The translations under genes were made by a program, and so were the position numbers. 62,000 bases of DNA from the NCBI GenBank assembly GCA_037447655.1, contig JBBHKE010001434.1:95473-157472 (forward strand), in the 5' to 3' direction. Positions 35,541 through 47,380 of the stretch are shown here, piece by piece; positions within the stretch are counted from its first letter, which is position 1, and every line of letters begins with the position of its first letter. The notes under the pieces were generated by a model, which saw nothing but the letters and a program-made list of their open reading frames with translations, was not told where the DNA came from and made no database searches. This DNA is from Zygnema cylindricum. Lineage: Eukaryota > Streptophyta > Zygnematophyceae > Zygnematales > Zygnemataceae.

Positions 35541-36978
35541 CAAAGAGAAAGAGATAGAGGAGGAGGAAAGGGAGAGAGAGAGACAGACAAGGGAGAGGGA
35601 GAGAGGGAGAGAGAGATTGTTGGGTGTAAATTATTGGGTGACCCTCTAGAGCTTTTTGTATCTAAAACCCATATAATCCCATGGCCTCGGTTTAGGATAT
35701 GAAAAAAAACGAATGCACAATCGAAACAAGAATAAGACTGAAACTAAAAAAAAATCGAGCCCCGTCGTAATGTTAATAAATTATAAAATGCAGTTTCGAG
35801 CACTAGAGTTTCTTAGGAAACAAATAGACTAAGAACAGTAAGATGTTAAAAAAAAGGAAAAAAAAAAAATCGAAAAAAAAAAAAAACAGAAAACAAAACG
35901 AATGCAAAAAACAGTCATGCAACAATACATGGAAGTTGTGCATAAACAAACCTAAAGGAAGAAAAGGAGAAAAGGAAAGAGAAGGAGGAGGAGGAAAGGC
36001 AAAAAAAGTGGAAAAATATTAAGGACAAAAAAATGAGGGCAGAGGAGAGAAACAAAGTCGCCAAAAAAACTGAAATAGACTATTTACTTGTTATAAAACA
36101 ATTAACTTCAAAAAATGGGACAATAATCGAAAAAAAAAAAAAAACACAGCGATGAAGAAAGAAATTTCCTAAGAAAATGGGTTCGCCAACATACTATGCA
36201 TTTATAGAAAATCTTATATCACCGGTGATATGCAAAAAGAAAAAGGAAAAAAAAAAAAAAACGTTAGGCGAGACAACAACAAAGTAATGTGAAGAGAAAA
36301 ATGTCGTTAATACGACAAAAGCAAAAGTAACAAACAAAACAAGTAGAGAGCAAGAGAGAAAGAGAGAGAGAGAGAGGGAGAGAGAGAAAAAGGGAGAGGG
36401 AGAGGAAGGGGGAGGGCGAGAGAGAGAGGGAGGGAGGGAGGAGGGAGGGAGGAGGGGGGGAAGGAGAGGAGAGAGAGAGGGGGAAAGAAAGGGGGAAAGA
36501 GGGCGAGAGAGAGCCAGGGATAGAGGGAAAGAGAGCGAAAGAAGCGAGGGGAAAAGAGAGAGAAAGAGTGAGAGCCAGGGACAGGGGGGGAGAGAGAGGG
36601 AGAAGCTGGAAAAAAGAGACAGAGAGAGAGAAGGGGAGAGAGAGAAAGAAGTTGGTGGCAATACCAAAACATGCACATTCAAAGTTAAAAAAATTGAGTC
36701 CGCAAGCAAAAAGACACAAAAAAAAACAAAAAAAATCGTATAACTAGGGAGAAAAAAAAATCAATTCACAAAACACCAAGTAACAAATTGTCTGATTCAC
36801 AAAAGAGCTGAATCTAAAAATTAAAAAATCGGATAAACATAAGGGTCTAAATAGGGTAATTTTAAGCAGTAAAGATTTCAAACTTACCAAGAGTCTTTAC
36901 TAACTTACCAAGAGGAGGAGGAGGAGGAGTAATCTCAGGAGGTGAATGAGATATGGGTTTAGGAAAGAAACAACCCAT
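28392..36978 (-). CDS. RLCK unit 3, exons 1-4, 3'-truncated pseudokinase gene
   Basis: Minus-strand exons: 36978-36909 (MGCFFPKPISHSPPE), 35467-35274 (LRVFEYEELLRATQQFE, LGEGWSGKVYK, IAVK), 29307-29175 (GRLRHPNLVQMIGYC and FLARGSVDDFLFS) and 28552-28392 (LNTRLRIALGAAEGLALLH, then VVHRNFGAQNIFLDE). All four are open and in phase, 558 nt together. MGC fits N-myristoylation plus palmitoylation as in plant RLCK-VII proteins at the plasma membrane. The glycine loop and AVK lysine are kept, but the catalytic loop reads HRN, with Gly for the following Lys, so catalysis is unlikely. After exon 4 the donor leads only into a GA tract and the spacer; exons 5-6 are absent. As it stands the gene lacks the C-lobe. 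Copia I sits antisense in its intron 2. Confidence 0.75.
31638..32400 (+). pseudogene. Copia I reverse transcriptase remnant (right)
   Basis: Shows DNEEMKSIMEAQRWELVNL at about 31780 and a degraded continuation with stops. The YVDD of the left copy is disrupted here near 32345-32360. It is homologous to the copia A RT. Confidence 0.6.
32861..33130 (+). pseudogene. Copia I RNase H remnant (right)
   Basis: Encodes QSTMEAEYMAASSTMKELSWV followed by a degraded third motif (CHNQAPISVATNP). It matches 13063-13323 of the left arm. The frame is closed by stops on both sides. Confidence 0.7.
34085..35273. other. Intron 2 sequence between copia I and exon 2 of unit 3; no gene seen
   Basis: AT-rich intron sequence, homologous to 10944-12118. 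Short ORFs such as 34627-34974 (minus) are diverged mirror frames without a domain. Confidence 0.5.
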
Positions 36979-37148
36979 GGTTTCTTTTAAAAACGCTTCA
37001 TCATAAAGAAAAAACGCCTAAAAATAGTTCGGAAACCCTAAAATCGTTTTTTCAAACAAATCCTAAAATTGATTTCAAAACATGGCATTCTAGTACGATT
37101 CACCTTCAACATTTGTGCAAATTTTGTCAATATATTTTATAATTATTA

Positions 37149-37967
37149 GGGTACTTTTGCATGGATCAGAAATTTAGTCTAGTTACCTTGTTTTTTAGCG
37201 AGGATTCTCCGTACAGCCTTTAGAGCATTCGGATGTAAACGCAAATAACTTGTTACTTAAAAATGTGACATATGTTGACGTGTACAAAACAATGTGACAG
37301 ACAAGTGGTACACAAAATGAGGCGAAACTTCCACTCCGCTTCAATATGAGGCGTTTCTCCGCACACTGTACAATTTTTGTGACTTCATAATGTCTGTACG
37401 CCACATTGTTGACGTGTCGAAACCCTAAATTGCCATTCACTGTAGCACAAAAATGCGGTTTCATTTTTCGTTTTTCGTTTTCCAACTTGTCGACAAGTGC
37501 ACAATGTTTTTCCTACGCCGTATTGCATGAAAACACCTGCGTCTAAGAGAGACGGCCCCTGTACGGAAATCAGGGCATGAAAAACAATACGCACAGGCTT
37601 GAAACGTGCAATGTGATTTTTTTTTGGCACTCCGCGAATAAAAATTGTAAAAAACTCCCGACACGTGCGACAGAGTCTGCCTATTCGCTCACCTTATTGG
37701 ACTTTATTTCAAATCACCTCGCGAGGTGATTTGATGTAAAGTTGAACATGTGCTGAAAGGACGTGAAAAGTGGGTTGAAATGTGCTAGACGACAAATTAC
37801 AACGCGCTAGACGACAATCTACTATACGTTTAAAGTTGAGAGGTAACGCAACTTGTACGGCGGTGATTTGTATTTTTTGGTACGGCTTAAGATTTTCTTG
37901 TTTTTTTCTAAGTTATGGAACAAAACGATAAAAAATAACTGTAACTTTAGCACATGCGAAATTACCC
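37149..37967. mobile_element. TIR element E4, right copy
   Basis: 819 bp, TTA at 37146-37148 and 37968-37970. One terminus (GGGTACTTTTGCATGG) has decayed relative to the perfect TIR of the left copy. Confidence 0.7.
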
Positions 37968-37988
37968 TTACTTCATATTATTGAGTTA

Positions 37989-38737
37989 GGGCGCTTTCCC
38001 GTGTGACCGAAACTTTAATCTTGTAACTTTGTTTTTAGCAAAGATTCTCCGTATTTCTTTCAGAGCATTCTCATGTAAAGAGATGAAATCGTTACTTTCG
38101 ATTGTGACGGATGTAGACGTGTGTGTTATTTGTGACGGTTGTAGACGACAACAACACTCGAACAACGGATGACGTATACAAAATAGTGACTTTTGTAGAC
38201 ATCTAGCTACTTGTGACATTGTAGATGTTTAGGGCTTATGACATTTTGACATCATGCTCAAATTATGACAGCGTCGACGTCACAAATTTAAAAAAAAATC
38301 GCCATGGTTTCTTGATTTTGTTTTTAAGTCTTTTTTAACTCTACTTGCCATCAAAATATGCCTAAAGATAGTAAGAAGAAATCGTTTTTAGAGATCTTTC
38401 ATTTGACACCATATAGGCTACATTTTTTTTGTTTTTGTGTACTCACGTTTTGTAAAAATGTTAAGACACGTGCAAAAAGATAATCTTCTTCGTTGCTTTA
38501 TATAAAATCCACTCGCAAGTCGTTTTCATATAAAGTTTAAAGATGACGTTTCTTTACGTGGCCCTGGATCGGAAATAGCAAGACGACAACTTGCTGTGCA
38601 TTTAAAGTTTCACGGTGACGCAAATTGTACCATGGTTTTCACAGTTTTTATGCACGACAAAGATCTTCTCGCCCATGCTATGTTTTGGGCGACAAATACA
38701 AGAAAATACCTTTACTTTTACATATGGAAACAAACCC
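37989..38737. mobile_element. TIR element E3, right copy
   Basis: 749 bp, TTA at 37986-37988 and 38738-38740. Left terminus GGGCGCTTTCCCGTGTGA. It contains the GACGGATGTAGACG and GACGGTTGTAGACG subterminal words. Confidence 0.65.
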
Positions 38738-39847
38738 TTAGGTCTTCGAAATACGACATCCGTGTTTTTAAGGATAACAACAAAATGTACAAATATATGT
38801 GTACACCGTGTATCCCTATTAGTGATAATGTTTTTTTTCCACTTAAAACGGTATTTTCTCTACACACGTATTTCGTATTATGGATCTAACAAATGTGATT
38901 AAAAGTCAACATTCTCACCTTCCAATTGGCGGCCTCCATGTGAAAATCAAACAAGTATGTATAGAGAAAACATGTTTTAAGTGGCAAAAAGTTTATTTTG
39001 ACCAATACCGACACACAGTGTACCTTTGCACTTCTAAAGAATTACATATTAACATACAAGTGTTGTTAGAAAAAGCACTTGGGAAAGGGATTATCCAGGA
39101 CACAAGTGAGTGTACGTGCAGTTCAAAACTCAAACTTTGGAGATCTACTCAAAATGTCAAAAAAATATAAGACGAATACTTTATGGCCAATCCATTCCAA
39201 AAGTTTGTTGTCTTTTTCACAATTTCTCTAAAATAAATCGTGTTTTTCTCATCTTTGTAAAAAATAAGCCCTTTCTCTTTCTCTCTCTCTCCCTCTCTTG
39301 AAAATTTGCCATCTCCTTTTCCTTCTCCCTCTCCTACTGATACATTAAACAACACAATGAAAAAAATAATTCAAAGCATTGTTCGACTGATATATTGAAA
39401 GACACATAATGAACAAAAATCTATTTTAAAGTGGTGAAATTTATTTTAAAGTGTTAGTCGACTGGTACATCTAAAGTCATATAGTAAATACAAATTCAAA
39501 GTGTTGTTCAACTGATACATTTCAAATTATATAGTAAACAAAATTTAATAATCGTAGGGAAAAACGGAAAAATATGTGATATAAAAAGACGGTTAAAACA
39601 CTTTTTTTGATCGAAATTGTTTTTTATGTGTTTTTCTTTATATGTTTTATTTTAAGAAATACAAGACAGATATTTTATGGCTCTCAGATGGTGGTTGGTG
39701 TCTTTGGCTTTTATAGAACTATAAAAAAAGTAAAAATTTCGCCGCAAAAGAGTTTTTCAGAAAGCATTTGAAACATCAAAAGATGTTAGTACTTGTCCGT
39801 CAAATCTCCCTGATAGTTTTGGAGTGGAGAATCCCTTTTGTAAGTAA

Positions 39848-40712
39848 GGGTATGTCTCCATGTGCCAAAGTAAAGATAAATTTTTTGTCGTTTTCCTTCA
39901 AAACTTAGCGTCGTAACGATTAAGTTACAATCCTACAAAAAAATATAAAAAATTAGAAGTACATTTTGCGTAAACGTCGAACTTAAAATGTACTACATGT
40001 TGTCGTCTTTTGTTTTTCGACCCACGACCACTTCAAGGAACATCATATTTAAACGTTATTTCAAAAAGCATAGGCGATGTGTTTTAAATTAAAGTATGGT
40101 CTGCCCTCAAATAGTAAAACGCGTCGCACGTGTTATAAGGTTTCAAAATTTTAAGACAATTTCAGAAAACAAGGAAAAGTACACGATTTGTTTTGTTTTG
40201 GTCGTTTGCGCTCAATACGACTAGGAACTGTACTCAGATTGTTTTGTTTGGTTCGTTTGCGCTCTTTACGACAAGGAATATTACTCAATTTGTTTTGTTT
40301 TGTGCGTTCACGTCTGATATGTAGTTTTTTTTTGTATGGGTCTCTAAATTCTGATGCCATTTCACGTCGAATGGACGGGAGGGGCAAAGGCAAAGCACAT
40401 CTTTTTCAACCGTGAAACGACACAATTCACGTCAAACGCACTGGAGGGGCAAAGGCAAAGCGCATCTTCTTGGAGGGCGATACATCTACAACGTCACGGA
40501 AAGACATGCAAGGTCAAAAGCAAAAAATATCGTGCGACAACACAAATTGTAGACGTTGACAGCTGTCACCTTTATGGTCACGTATGCAATCGTCACAAAC
40601 ATAAGTTACGATTTCGTTCGTAAACATTGGGACACTTGAAAACAGTGTACGAAAAATATGCTCTAGAATACAAAATAAGTTCGCTAAGTTTCAACTACAT
40701 GGGAACATAACC
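39848..40712. mobile_element. TIR element E2, right copy
   Basis: 865 bp, TAA at 39845-39847 and 40713-40715. Same length as the left copy. The internal 48-bp and 65-bp tandem repeats are retained. Confidence 0.7.
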
Positions 40713-41137
40713 TAAAAAGTACTTCCGAGCATTACAGGTTATCCTCTTACGGTGGACCTCCAATACCGAAAAAGTGAGCAAGTTATTGGGTGCATTACGT
40801 TTTTGTAGCATTCTGCACCATCATATTTTGTCATTTAAAAAAAAACATGTGAGGGTTCACCGTAAATTGCTTTTAGTGTTAACAAATAATCATTGTAAAA
40901 AAAGATGTGTTATTAACTCTAATTTGGATTTTTTACATTTCGACAAAGAAATATATTACTCTATTTTATCTATATCGCTTATTTAGGTTTTTTTCTTGTT
41001 GAAGTTATCCACAATGAATATCTTTACACAAAAATAGGTACGAGTCTTTATCTTTGTCAAAAACGTACACCGTTACGTGATTGTGACATATTTTTGAGTG
41101 TTATTGTCATAATGCAACCAACTCTTTACGCTCATAA

Positions 41138-42084
41138 TGGTGTGTCCCCATGTATTAAAGTATTGACCTTTCTTTGCCGTTTTGCCCAAAAATTCAAGGA
41201 ACTTTGAGAAAAACTTCAGCCGTACGAGAAAATCATTTTTACCAAAGTACATTGAACGACAATTCTATACTTTGAATGTACTGCATGTTTGACGTCACGT
41301 GAACGCATTTTGGCGTTCTCCTCTTTTCGACCACCGGGCTAGAGAATCTAGGCCATCAAAAAGATTCGTCCAAAATCACCTCGAGGGGGTATTTTTATTT
41401 AAAGTATCGCCCAAAGAGCGAATGAAAAACGAATCACGCACGCGCCACACGAGTTTGAAATTTTTTGGACGAGGGAGAGTACTCCCTATTTTTCGCCTTG
41501 CCTGTCACGCGCATGTACGGAAAAAAAAGTTGCAGGGGTCTCGGACCTGCATTTTCATTCATGGGTCCTTTGCATAATATTTCGCAATCGTCGCCCCTCC
41601 CCTCTCCCTCTCACACTATCACTTTTATCTCACACTTTTTAAAACGAGACACGACAATATTGGTATAAAATGAAAGATCTTTGAAAAGAAAGTTGACAAT
41701 TTTTTAGGTTTTTTTAAAATGGCAAGTCGATTGAGAAAAGTAAAAAAAACGAAATTGGGAAACCATGGCGGAAAGTTCTTGAATCAATGACGTCGACGTT
41801 GTCACAAGTGAGCATGACGTCATAATGTCACCAAACCCTAAACATGTACAATTTTAGAAAAATCTAGACGTCTATAACTGTACTGTTTTTGTTACCGTCA
41901 CCAATCGCTGAAAGTTTCGTAGTCGTTTTCAATCGTCACAAGTTGTACCTACGTCTACAATCGTCACATTTCAAAAGTTCCGATTTCATTTTCCCAAATT
42001 GGGACGCTCTTCAAAGTTTTACTGAAAATCTTCACTACTGTCCAAAATACTTTATCAAAGTTCCGATTACATGGGGACACCCCC
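41138..42084. mobile_element. TIR element E1, right copy
   Basis: 947 bp, TAA at 41135-41137 and 42085-42087. Terminus TGGTGTGTCCCCATGT pairs with GGGGGTGTCCCCATGT (reverse complement of the right end). Confidence 0.7.
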
Positions 42085-42876
42085 TAAAGGTTATATTTCA
42101 GAGTTTTACTTTATGTACATTAACCCTAATTTATGTTTTTTTAACGATTAAAAAACGTTGTTTACTCTTTAATTAGAGTAAATGTACATTGATATAGTTA
42201 AATAACTCTAGTATGGTTGTTGTTTGGGTTAAAAAAGTATTAAACAACCACATGTTAGGGTTTATGAGAACTAAAATCAAGTCCAAAATGAACACAAAAC
42301 CTAATGAACATACAAAAAACGTCATATAATTGGCACTCAATACTGATCCACGTGGCCAACTCGTCACCCACATAAACTATACAGTTGGAAAACCGACATA
42401 GATTCTGTACAACAAAAATTCAATGTACGATCATAAGATTGTGTCTTTTTCATCTCGTTGACCTAATTATGCGTCTTTTTCATGGCTTCATTGACCTAAT
42501 TGTTTGCAAGTGTTTCGCAAGCGCCATTTTTTTTGTTTTTCCTTTGATTTTTCAAGGGATTCCATTTTTAAAAGATGCGTGCGTGCAATCAACAACATAA
42601 TCACGGAGTTTCCAGTGAGGGAGAAAAATTGCATCTGTAAGTTGGCAAAAAATCTTTTGTTCAGCATTATATACCACAAGTAAGTTTTAAGTTTTTCTCC
42701 ATCTCTCTTTTTAACTTTTTTAGCATCCATCTCTATCCTTTATTATCCCTCGCCCAAAAAACATTTTTCACTTTTTCCTTTTCATTTCCTTTCTCCGACT
42801 TTCCCTTTTCTTTCTCTCTCAAGCTCTCCTTGCGTTTTTGTTGCACTTTGTGAACGTTTGTTAATCCAGTTACTTC

Positions 42877-42886
42877 NNNNNNNNNN
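42877..42886. other. Assembly gap (10 N)
   Basis: Ten Ns about 30 bp beyond the end of the right arm. True gap size is unknown. The purine tract expected next may be missing from the assembly. Confidence 0.99.
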
Positions 42887-43800
42887 AAGGAAAAGAAAAT
42901 AGAAAAAAAAAAAAAAACAAAACAAAACTTGTGGTCCAGTCCACAAGTATTGGTGTAGACCACACTAATCTTGGTAAGACAAGATACTGTAGGGTCCAAT
43001 TCACTGTTTTTGTGGTCCACACTAAATTACAATAATTGTTCGCTCCAAAATCTACTTATTGCGTGGTCTACATTATTTCTGGGACGCCTACCTACATTTT
43101 GCATTTTTTTTATTTTTTTTTCCTACCTGCATTTTGCATTTTTTTTTTTCTTCGGTAGGGTTTTGTTAGAGCTTTTCCTTAACATGATTTCCGGTGAGCC
43201 CGCCGTCAATTGTTGTATTAAAGAATGTAACGACAAAAGGAATGTCAACGAGGGACACACTAAAAGTTGTGGAATAATGGCGGAAGATGACGTCAGCAGC
43301 GTTAACAAACGGTTATGCAGCTTCTTCCATTGAGACACGTGGCTTTCCACACGTGTGTACAGCTGGACATACCGCTGCTCCAGCTGCTGCATTGCTGCAG
43401 AAGCGCATACGAGTGCAAAAATTCGCTGAAACCGAATAAAATGTTCGACGCAAGCAATTTTGACGGTTTTGAGCTAACGTCGATTTTGGACGTTACTGTA
43501 GCTGCAAAGCGGGACAGTCGGTGAGACAGAGGTCGCAATCGCATACCCGAATCCATACCCGACCGGTACCCGACAGCCCGCGTCGGATTCGGAATGGATT
43601 CGGGTGCCAAATTTTGGGGGGCGGCCGGATTCGGGCGGGTGATTCAAAAAAAAAGAAAAAAAAAACAGGTTACGGCTGGGTAAGCAAAAAACGAACGTGG
43701 AAGAACACAAAAAACTTGAAAATTGCAAATTTTCACCCGGAAAATAAGTGACATTATGATTAGCATCGCAAGTCCCACCACCAAGTCTTTGACACGGTAC
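42887..43800. other. Unassigned sequence between the gap and E5
   Basis: AT-rich start with repeated GTGGTCCAC-like words (about 42925-43075), a 40-bp imperfect duplication ending in T-runs (about 43088-43150), then a CpG-rich stretch around 43190-43640 including GGATTCGGG repeats. Short ORFs (42971-43333 +, 43302-43610 minus) have no recognised domain. I see no gene that I can support. Confidence 0.4.
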
Positions 43801-43803
43801 TAA

Positions 43804-44751
43804 GGGCACTTTCCCATGTAACCGAAACTTAGTCTTGTTACTTTGCTTTTTGGTGAAGATTTTTCGTACTACTTTCAAAGCGTTTAGATGTAAGGCGATG
43901 AAATCGTTACTTTAAATTGTGACGGATGTAGACGTGTGTGTAATTTGTGACGGTTGTAGACGACTACAAAACTTGCGACAATTGATGACGTTTACAAAAT
44001 AGCGACGGTTGTAGGCATCTACTATATAATGGTTTCTTATGACATTGTATATTTTTAAGGTTTGTGACATTTAACATAACGCTCACTTATGATAGCGTCA
44101 ACGTCACTAATTCCAAAACTTTACGCCATGGTTTTTTTATTTTGTTTTTTCATCCTTTATCACTCTATTTGCCATCAAAATACACCCATAGACAATCAAA
44201 AGTAATATTTTTCATAGATATTTTATTTGGTACCATTCTTGTCGCTTTTTATTGCAAGAATTGTGAGATAGACGCGGTAATGGGAGAGGGAAGGAAAAAG
44301 AGGCGCCTTCACGGACTTCACTTTTGACAAAATGGCGTCCTCTAGATGAGACGATTCCACGGTCTCTGTACATAAAAAAGTGCACGGAAAAAAGTACGCA
44401 CAAGTTCTAAACGTGCAGTGGATTTTTTTTTTGGTACTCCGCGCAGATTTTTTTTCGAAAACCTACGACGCGTGCTACATTGCCTGCCTAATCGTTGGCA
44501 TCGTAAAACTTAAGTTAAAATCACCTCGTGAAGTGATTCGAGTAGAAGTTTGAAGATGAGATGGAGGGACGCGAAAGTGGGTTGAAACGCGCTAGACGAC
44601 AAACTGCAGTACATCGAAAGTTTCAAATTGGCACAAATTGTACTATGTCGATTTTATCTTTTTGGTACGGCTGCCGATATTTTCCTTGCGGGCTAAGTTT
44701 TGGAGGAAAACGACAGAAAAAAGCCCTTACTTACCACATGGGAAAGTGCCC
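43804..44751. mobile_element. TIR element E5 (perfect 16-bp TIR)
   Basis: 948 bp with perfect inverted termini GGGCACTTTCCCATGT and TAA on both sides (43801-43803 and 44752-44754). The left part carries GACGGATGTAGACG and GACGGTTGTAGACG words. The right part carries CGCTAGACGACAAA and the GGTACGGC...GAAAACGACAGAAAA end shared with E2 and E4. It lies outside the inverted duplication, so it is an independent family member. Confidence 0.8.
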
Positions 44752-44754
44752 TAA

Positions 44755-45167
44755 GGTTGTGTGCCCATGTCACAGAAACTTTAGAATGTTACTTTGGATT
44801 TTAACGCAGACTTTACGATGTACTTTTCAAAGTGTTCTTATGTCAATTGTTACTTAAGCCTTCGGTACTTTAAATATGTTACAGTTGTAGACGTCTACAA
44901 AATGTGCAACAGAGTACGAAACGAAATGTAGACGACTACGAAACTTTCTAAAATTGGTGACGTCCACAAAAACAACGACGCTTGTAGATGTCGAGTTTTT
45001 GTGACATTGTAGATGCTTAGGGTTTTGTGACATAGCAAAATCATGCTACTGACGCGGAATGTACTTTGGTTCTTGCCCATTTCTCGTACGGCGTAAGATT
45101 TTCTCGTTGCAAATCCTATTTTTTTGTGAAAACGACGGGAAACCCTTACTTGAACACAGAGGCACCC
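44755..45167. mobile_element. TIR element E6 (short, abutting E5)
   Basis: 413 bp. Left terminus GGTTGTGTGCCCATGT follows the E5 flanking TAA directly. The right end (ACACAGAGGCACCC) is a poor inverted match. Internal words (AACGACGGGAAACCC, GTAGACGTCTAC) are those of the E family. No clear right-hand TAA, so the boundary is tentative. Confidence 0.5.
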
Positions 45168-45279
45168 GATCTAACACTATTCATTTCGCAAATCTTACTA
45201 GAAAATAAGGGCCGCAAATCGTACTCCATTGCAAAGTGTTAATGATACACTTTATACGGTGTTCCATAAATATGTCAAA

Positions 45280-45505
45280 GTATTATGTCAATTTCACGCG
45301 ACACATTTTAATTATTGGCTTACTCATACGTCCTACACTATTGCACAGCATATTATGCATTTTATACGTTGTTTCCACATATATATCAAATTAGTATGTC
45401 AATTTCAAACGACATATACTAAATATTCGTTAACAAATTAGTGGATATCAAATTCTTATGTCAATTTCACACGACAAATCCTAATTATTGGCTTACTCAC
45501 AAATT
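45280..45505. repeat. Diverged repeats with TATGTCAATTTCACACGACA core
   Basis: Three copies of a TATGTCAATTTCAxACGACA core, followed twice by TAATTATTGGCTTACTCA, near 45283, 45396 and 45458. They precede the hAT relic and may belong to it. Function unknown. Confidence 0.55.
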
Positions 45506-45551
45506 TCAAACAATAAATCGATAAATTGAATTGATATTTAAGTTAGAGAAA

Positions 45552-46343
45552 AAATACAAATACGATGTGGAAGTTCCTAAATTGTTTGATTTAATTGACT
45601 ATTGTAAATCATTGGTCACGTTTTTCAAACAAAGTAATTTACAAAATCTTTTGAAAAACAATTTAAAACAAAAAAACGCAACACGGTGGAATTCTTTGCT
45701 CTAAATGCTTAAGAGTATTTACGATGCATTCAATGAGATAGGATCAATCGCTCAAGCAAAAAATAAATTGATACTTTTTCTTTGTATCGATAAGACTCAT
45801 CTCACCAAACAATTTTTGAAAAGGTTCTAAGTAGCGACCCTAAAGCTGGAAAAATTCAAAGAACCAACTTTACGTTTGGTTGTGTTTGAAAGATTGTCTA
45901 TCCATAACCATTGTAAGATACGAAAAACATCTTACAATGATGGTGAAAGATAATGCCTCGCCGATTCCCCAAACTTGCAAAAGTTGAAAGATTTTTTTAT
46001 GAAATTTGCACAACCAAAGTGGGGCCTTCACGAGGATCATATTGTCGCGTCTCTTTTAGATCCCAAACAAAAAAATAGGCCTGAAATAATTGGGTTCGAA
46101 AACTGATAGTGGGGAGGTCAAGCTTCAAGAACTCGCAAACGACCTCGGTGATGACGTTGACTTCGATAGTCCTTAACATATACCAAAAAAACGAAAAACA
46201 TGGAAAAGTATGGATTGTTTCCACAATTGTTTTGGTGAGAGGGATGACAAAAATGAGGTTCTTATTACCATTGACAAGAAAACGCTCGTTAATGATGAAT
46301 TGAAACGCTACTTTATTTTAAAATTAACTAGCAACGAAAGATT
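45552..46343 (+). pseudogene. hAT transposase pseudogene, 5' segment (interrupted by copia A)
   Basis: Without a start codon but in one frame (stops at 45702 and 45828), the sequence reads LIDYCKSLVTFFKQSN, then ATRWNSLL followed after a stop by MLKSIYDAFNEI. This is the typical TRWNS..ML region of hAT transposases. Further on in the same frame is HIVASLLDPKQKN, like the hAT LDPR/K block. A frameshift near 46105 leads to the frame of 46210-46343 (DELKRYFILKLTSNER). The copia array begins at 46344 after AGATT, and the frame continues correctly at 57741. The gene is plainly dead. Only the catalytic-core part and the C-terminus can be recognised; terminal repeats of the transposon were not found. 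Confidence 0.75.
46339..46343. repeat. Target-site duplication AGATT, left
   Basis: AGATT directly before the TG of LTR1. The same five bases follow the CA of LTR3 at 57736-57740. Together they flank the complete tandem array. Confidence 0.9.
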
Positions 46344-47380
46344 TGTTGTAATTTATAAATCTTTATTTCAGTTAATAGGGGTAAAAATAACTTAGGATAT
46401 TTTTCCTAGTAGTCTACTGTAAGACTTACCTTAATTAGTGTTACAGTAGCAAGAGGTACAGTAGAGTGTATCGTACTGTATCGTACTTTTGCAGGGACAC
46501 GTGTCGGCGAAATAACGTATGCAGGTTTTTGGAGTAGCGCCGACAATCAGCCATACGCGTCAAAAAGTTGACGATGCGATTCACATGATCGGACGAATGG
46601 GATCTGTTCCGAGTATTCCGGAAACATATGGTACAGCTCGACGGTACCATCGTCGATCGAATTTGTTCCAACGGACGCGATTCACCTGGGACCACAAGCG
46701 CGATTCACGAGGGACCACAAGCGTGATTCGCGTGGGACCACAAGTGACGAAGCACTCAGGTGCTTCGTACTACATGACCACATTGGGTTGGACTTTAGCG
46801 GTCACCGCTGACAAAGCATTTGGAACGTTTTGTGTACGATTAGAACGTTTTGTGTACGGATCAATTTCTGTAAATATCTGAATAACATTAGTTTGTAGTT
46901 TAGTGTGATAAAAAATAGTGTTCCGTTAATCAGGTTTTAGAAAATAGTAATTAGGTTTTTAAGGTACAGTAACGTACTTGTAGGATGCTTTGTCGTTAGT
47001 CAGGATAATAACCGTAGTAACGGTTACCCGAATTAGTGTAGATCAGTAGATACACACTGTGAGTATATAACTTAGGACTTAAACAATTTTGTAGTATCCA
47101 GTTTTGGGAATATGATTTTCTAAGGGCAGTTTTTGGGAAACTTCCAGACATCATATCTTATGGTTTACAAGGTCATTTGGGCTGCAATTTTGGGAATTGT
47201 CATTTTATTGTATTGTGTATCACTGTGGGAAATTTTAAGCATATTGGCTTTCTGAGTCATATTTTGTGTCAGATCTAAGTTGGCTGTAAAGTAGGTACTT
47301 TGATAGTTTCTGCTGTTTTTCATGTCTACTTCCACTACTACTGCTGGTTCACCGCCTGCAACGGTGGTTGTAGAACAACA
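46344..47380 (+). repeat. Copia A LTR1
   Basis: 1037 bp, TGTTGTAATTTATAAATC to GTAGAACAACA; the termini TGTTG/CAACA are inverted repeats. The right edge is set by the point where the downstream LTR3 meets hAT sequence. TATATAA lies at 47064-47070. Three near-tandem 23-bp units beginning GGGACCACAAG start at 46688, 46711 and 46734. The last 59 bp contain an open gag start (ATG at 47322). By eye it differs from LTR2 at about 3 sites and from LTR3 at about 5. Confidence 0.92.
47064..47070 (+). promoter_or_regulatory. TATA box candidate of LTR1
   Basis: TATATAA in GTGAGTATATAACTTAGG, conserved in LTR2 (52242-52248) and LTR3 (57419-57425). It is about 250 bp upstream of the gag ATG. Start of transcription is not known. 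Confidence 0.5.

Larger units (their letters stand above)
36979..42847. repeat. RLCK spacer, right inverted copy
   Basis: Reverse complement of about 3717-9165, carrying E4, E3, E2 and E1 in mirrored order. Homology stops at about 42847, 30 bp before an N gap. Divergence from the left copy is low: the 97-codon ORF shared at 7271-7564 and 38596-38889 differs at 3 residues. No gene is supported here. Confidence 0.85.

Noticed and set aside
43302-43610. 102-codon minus-strand ORF near the CpG-rich stretch
   Set aside because: No recognisable domain, no homologue in the window, and overlap with other frames of similar quality.
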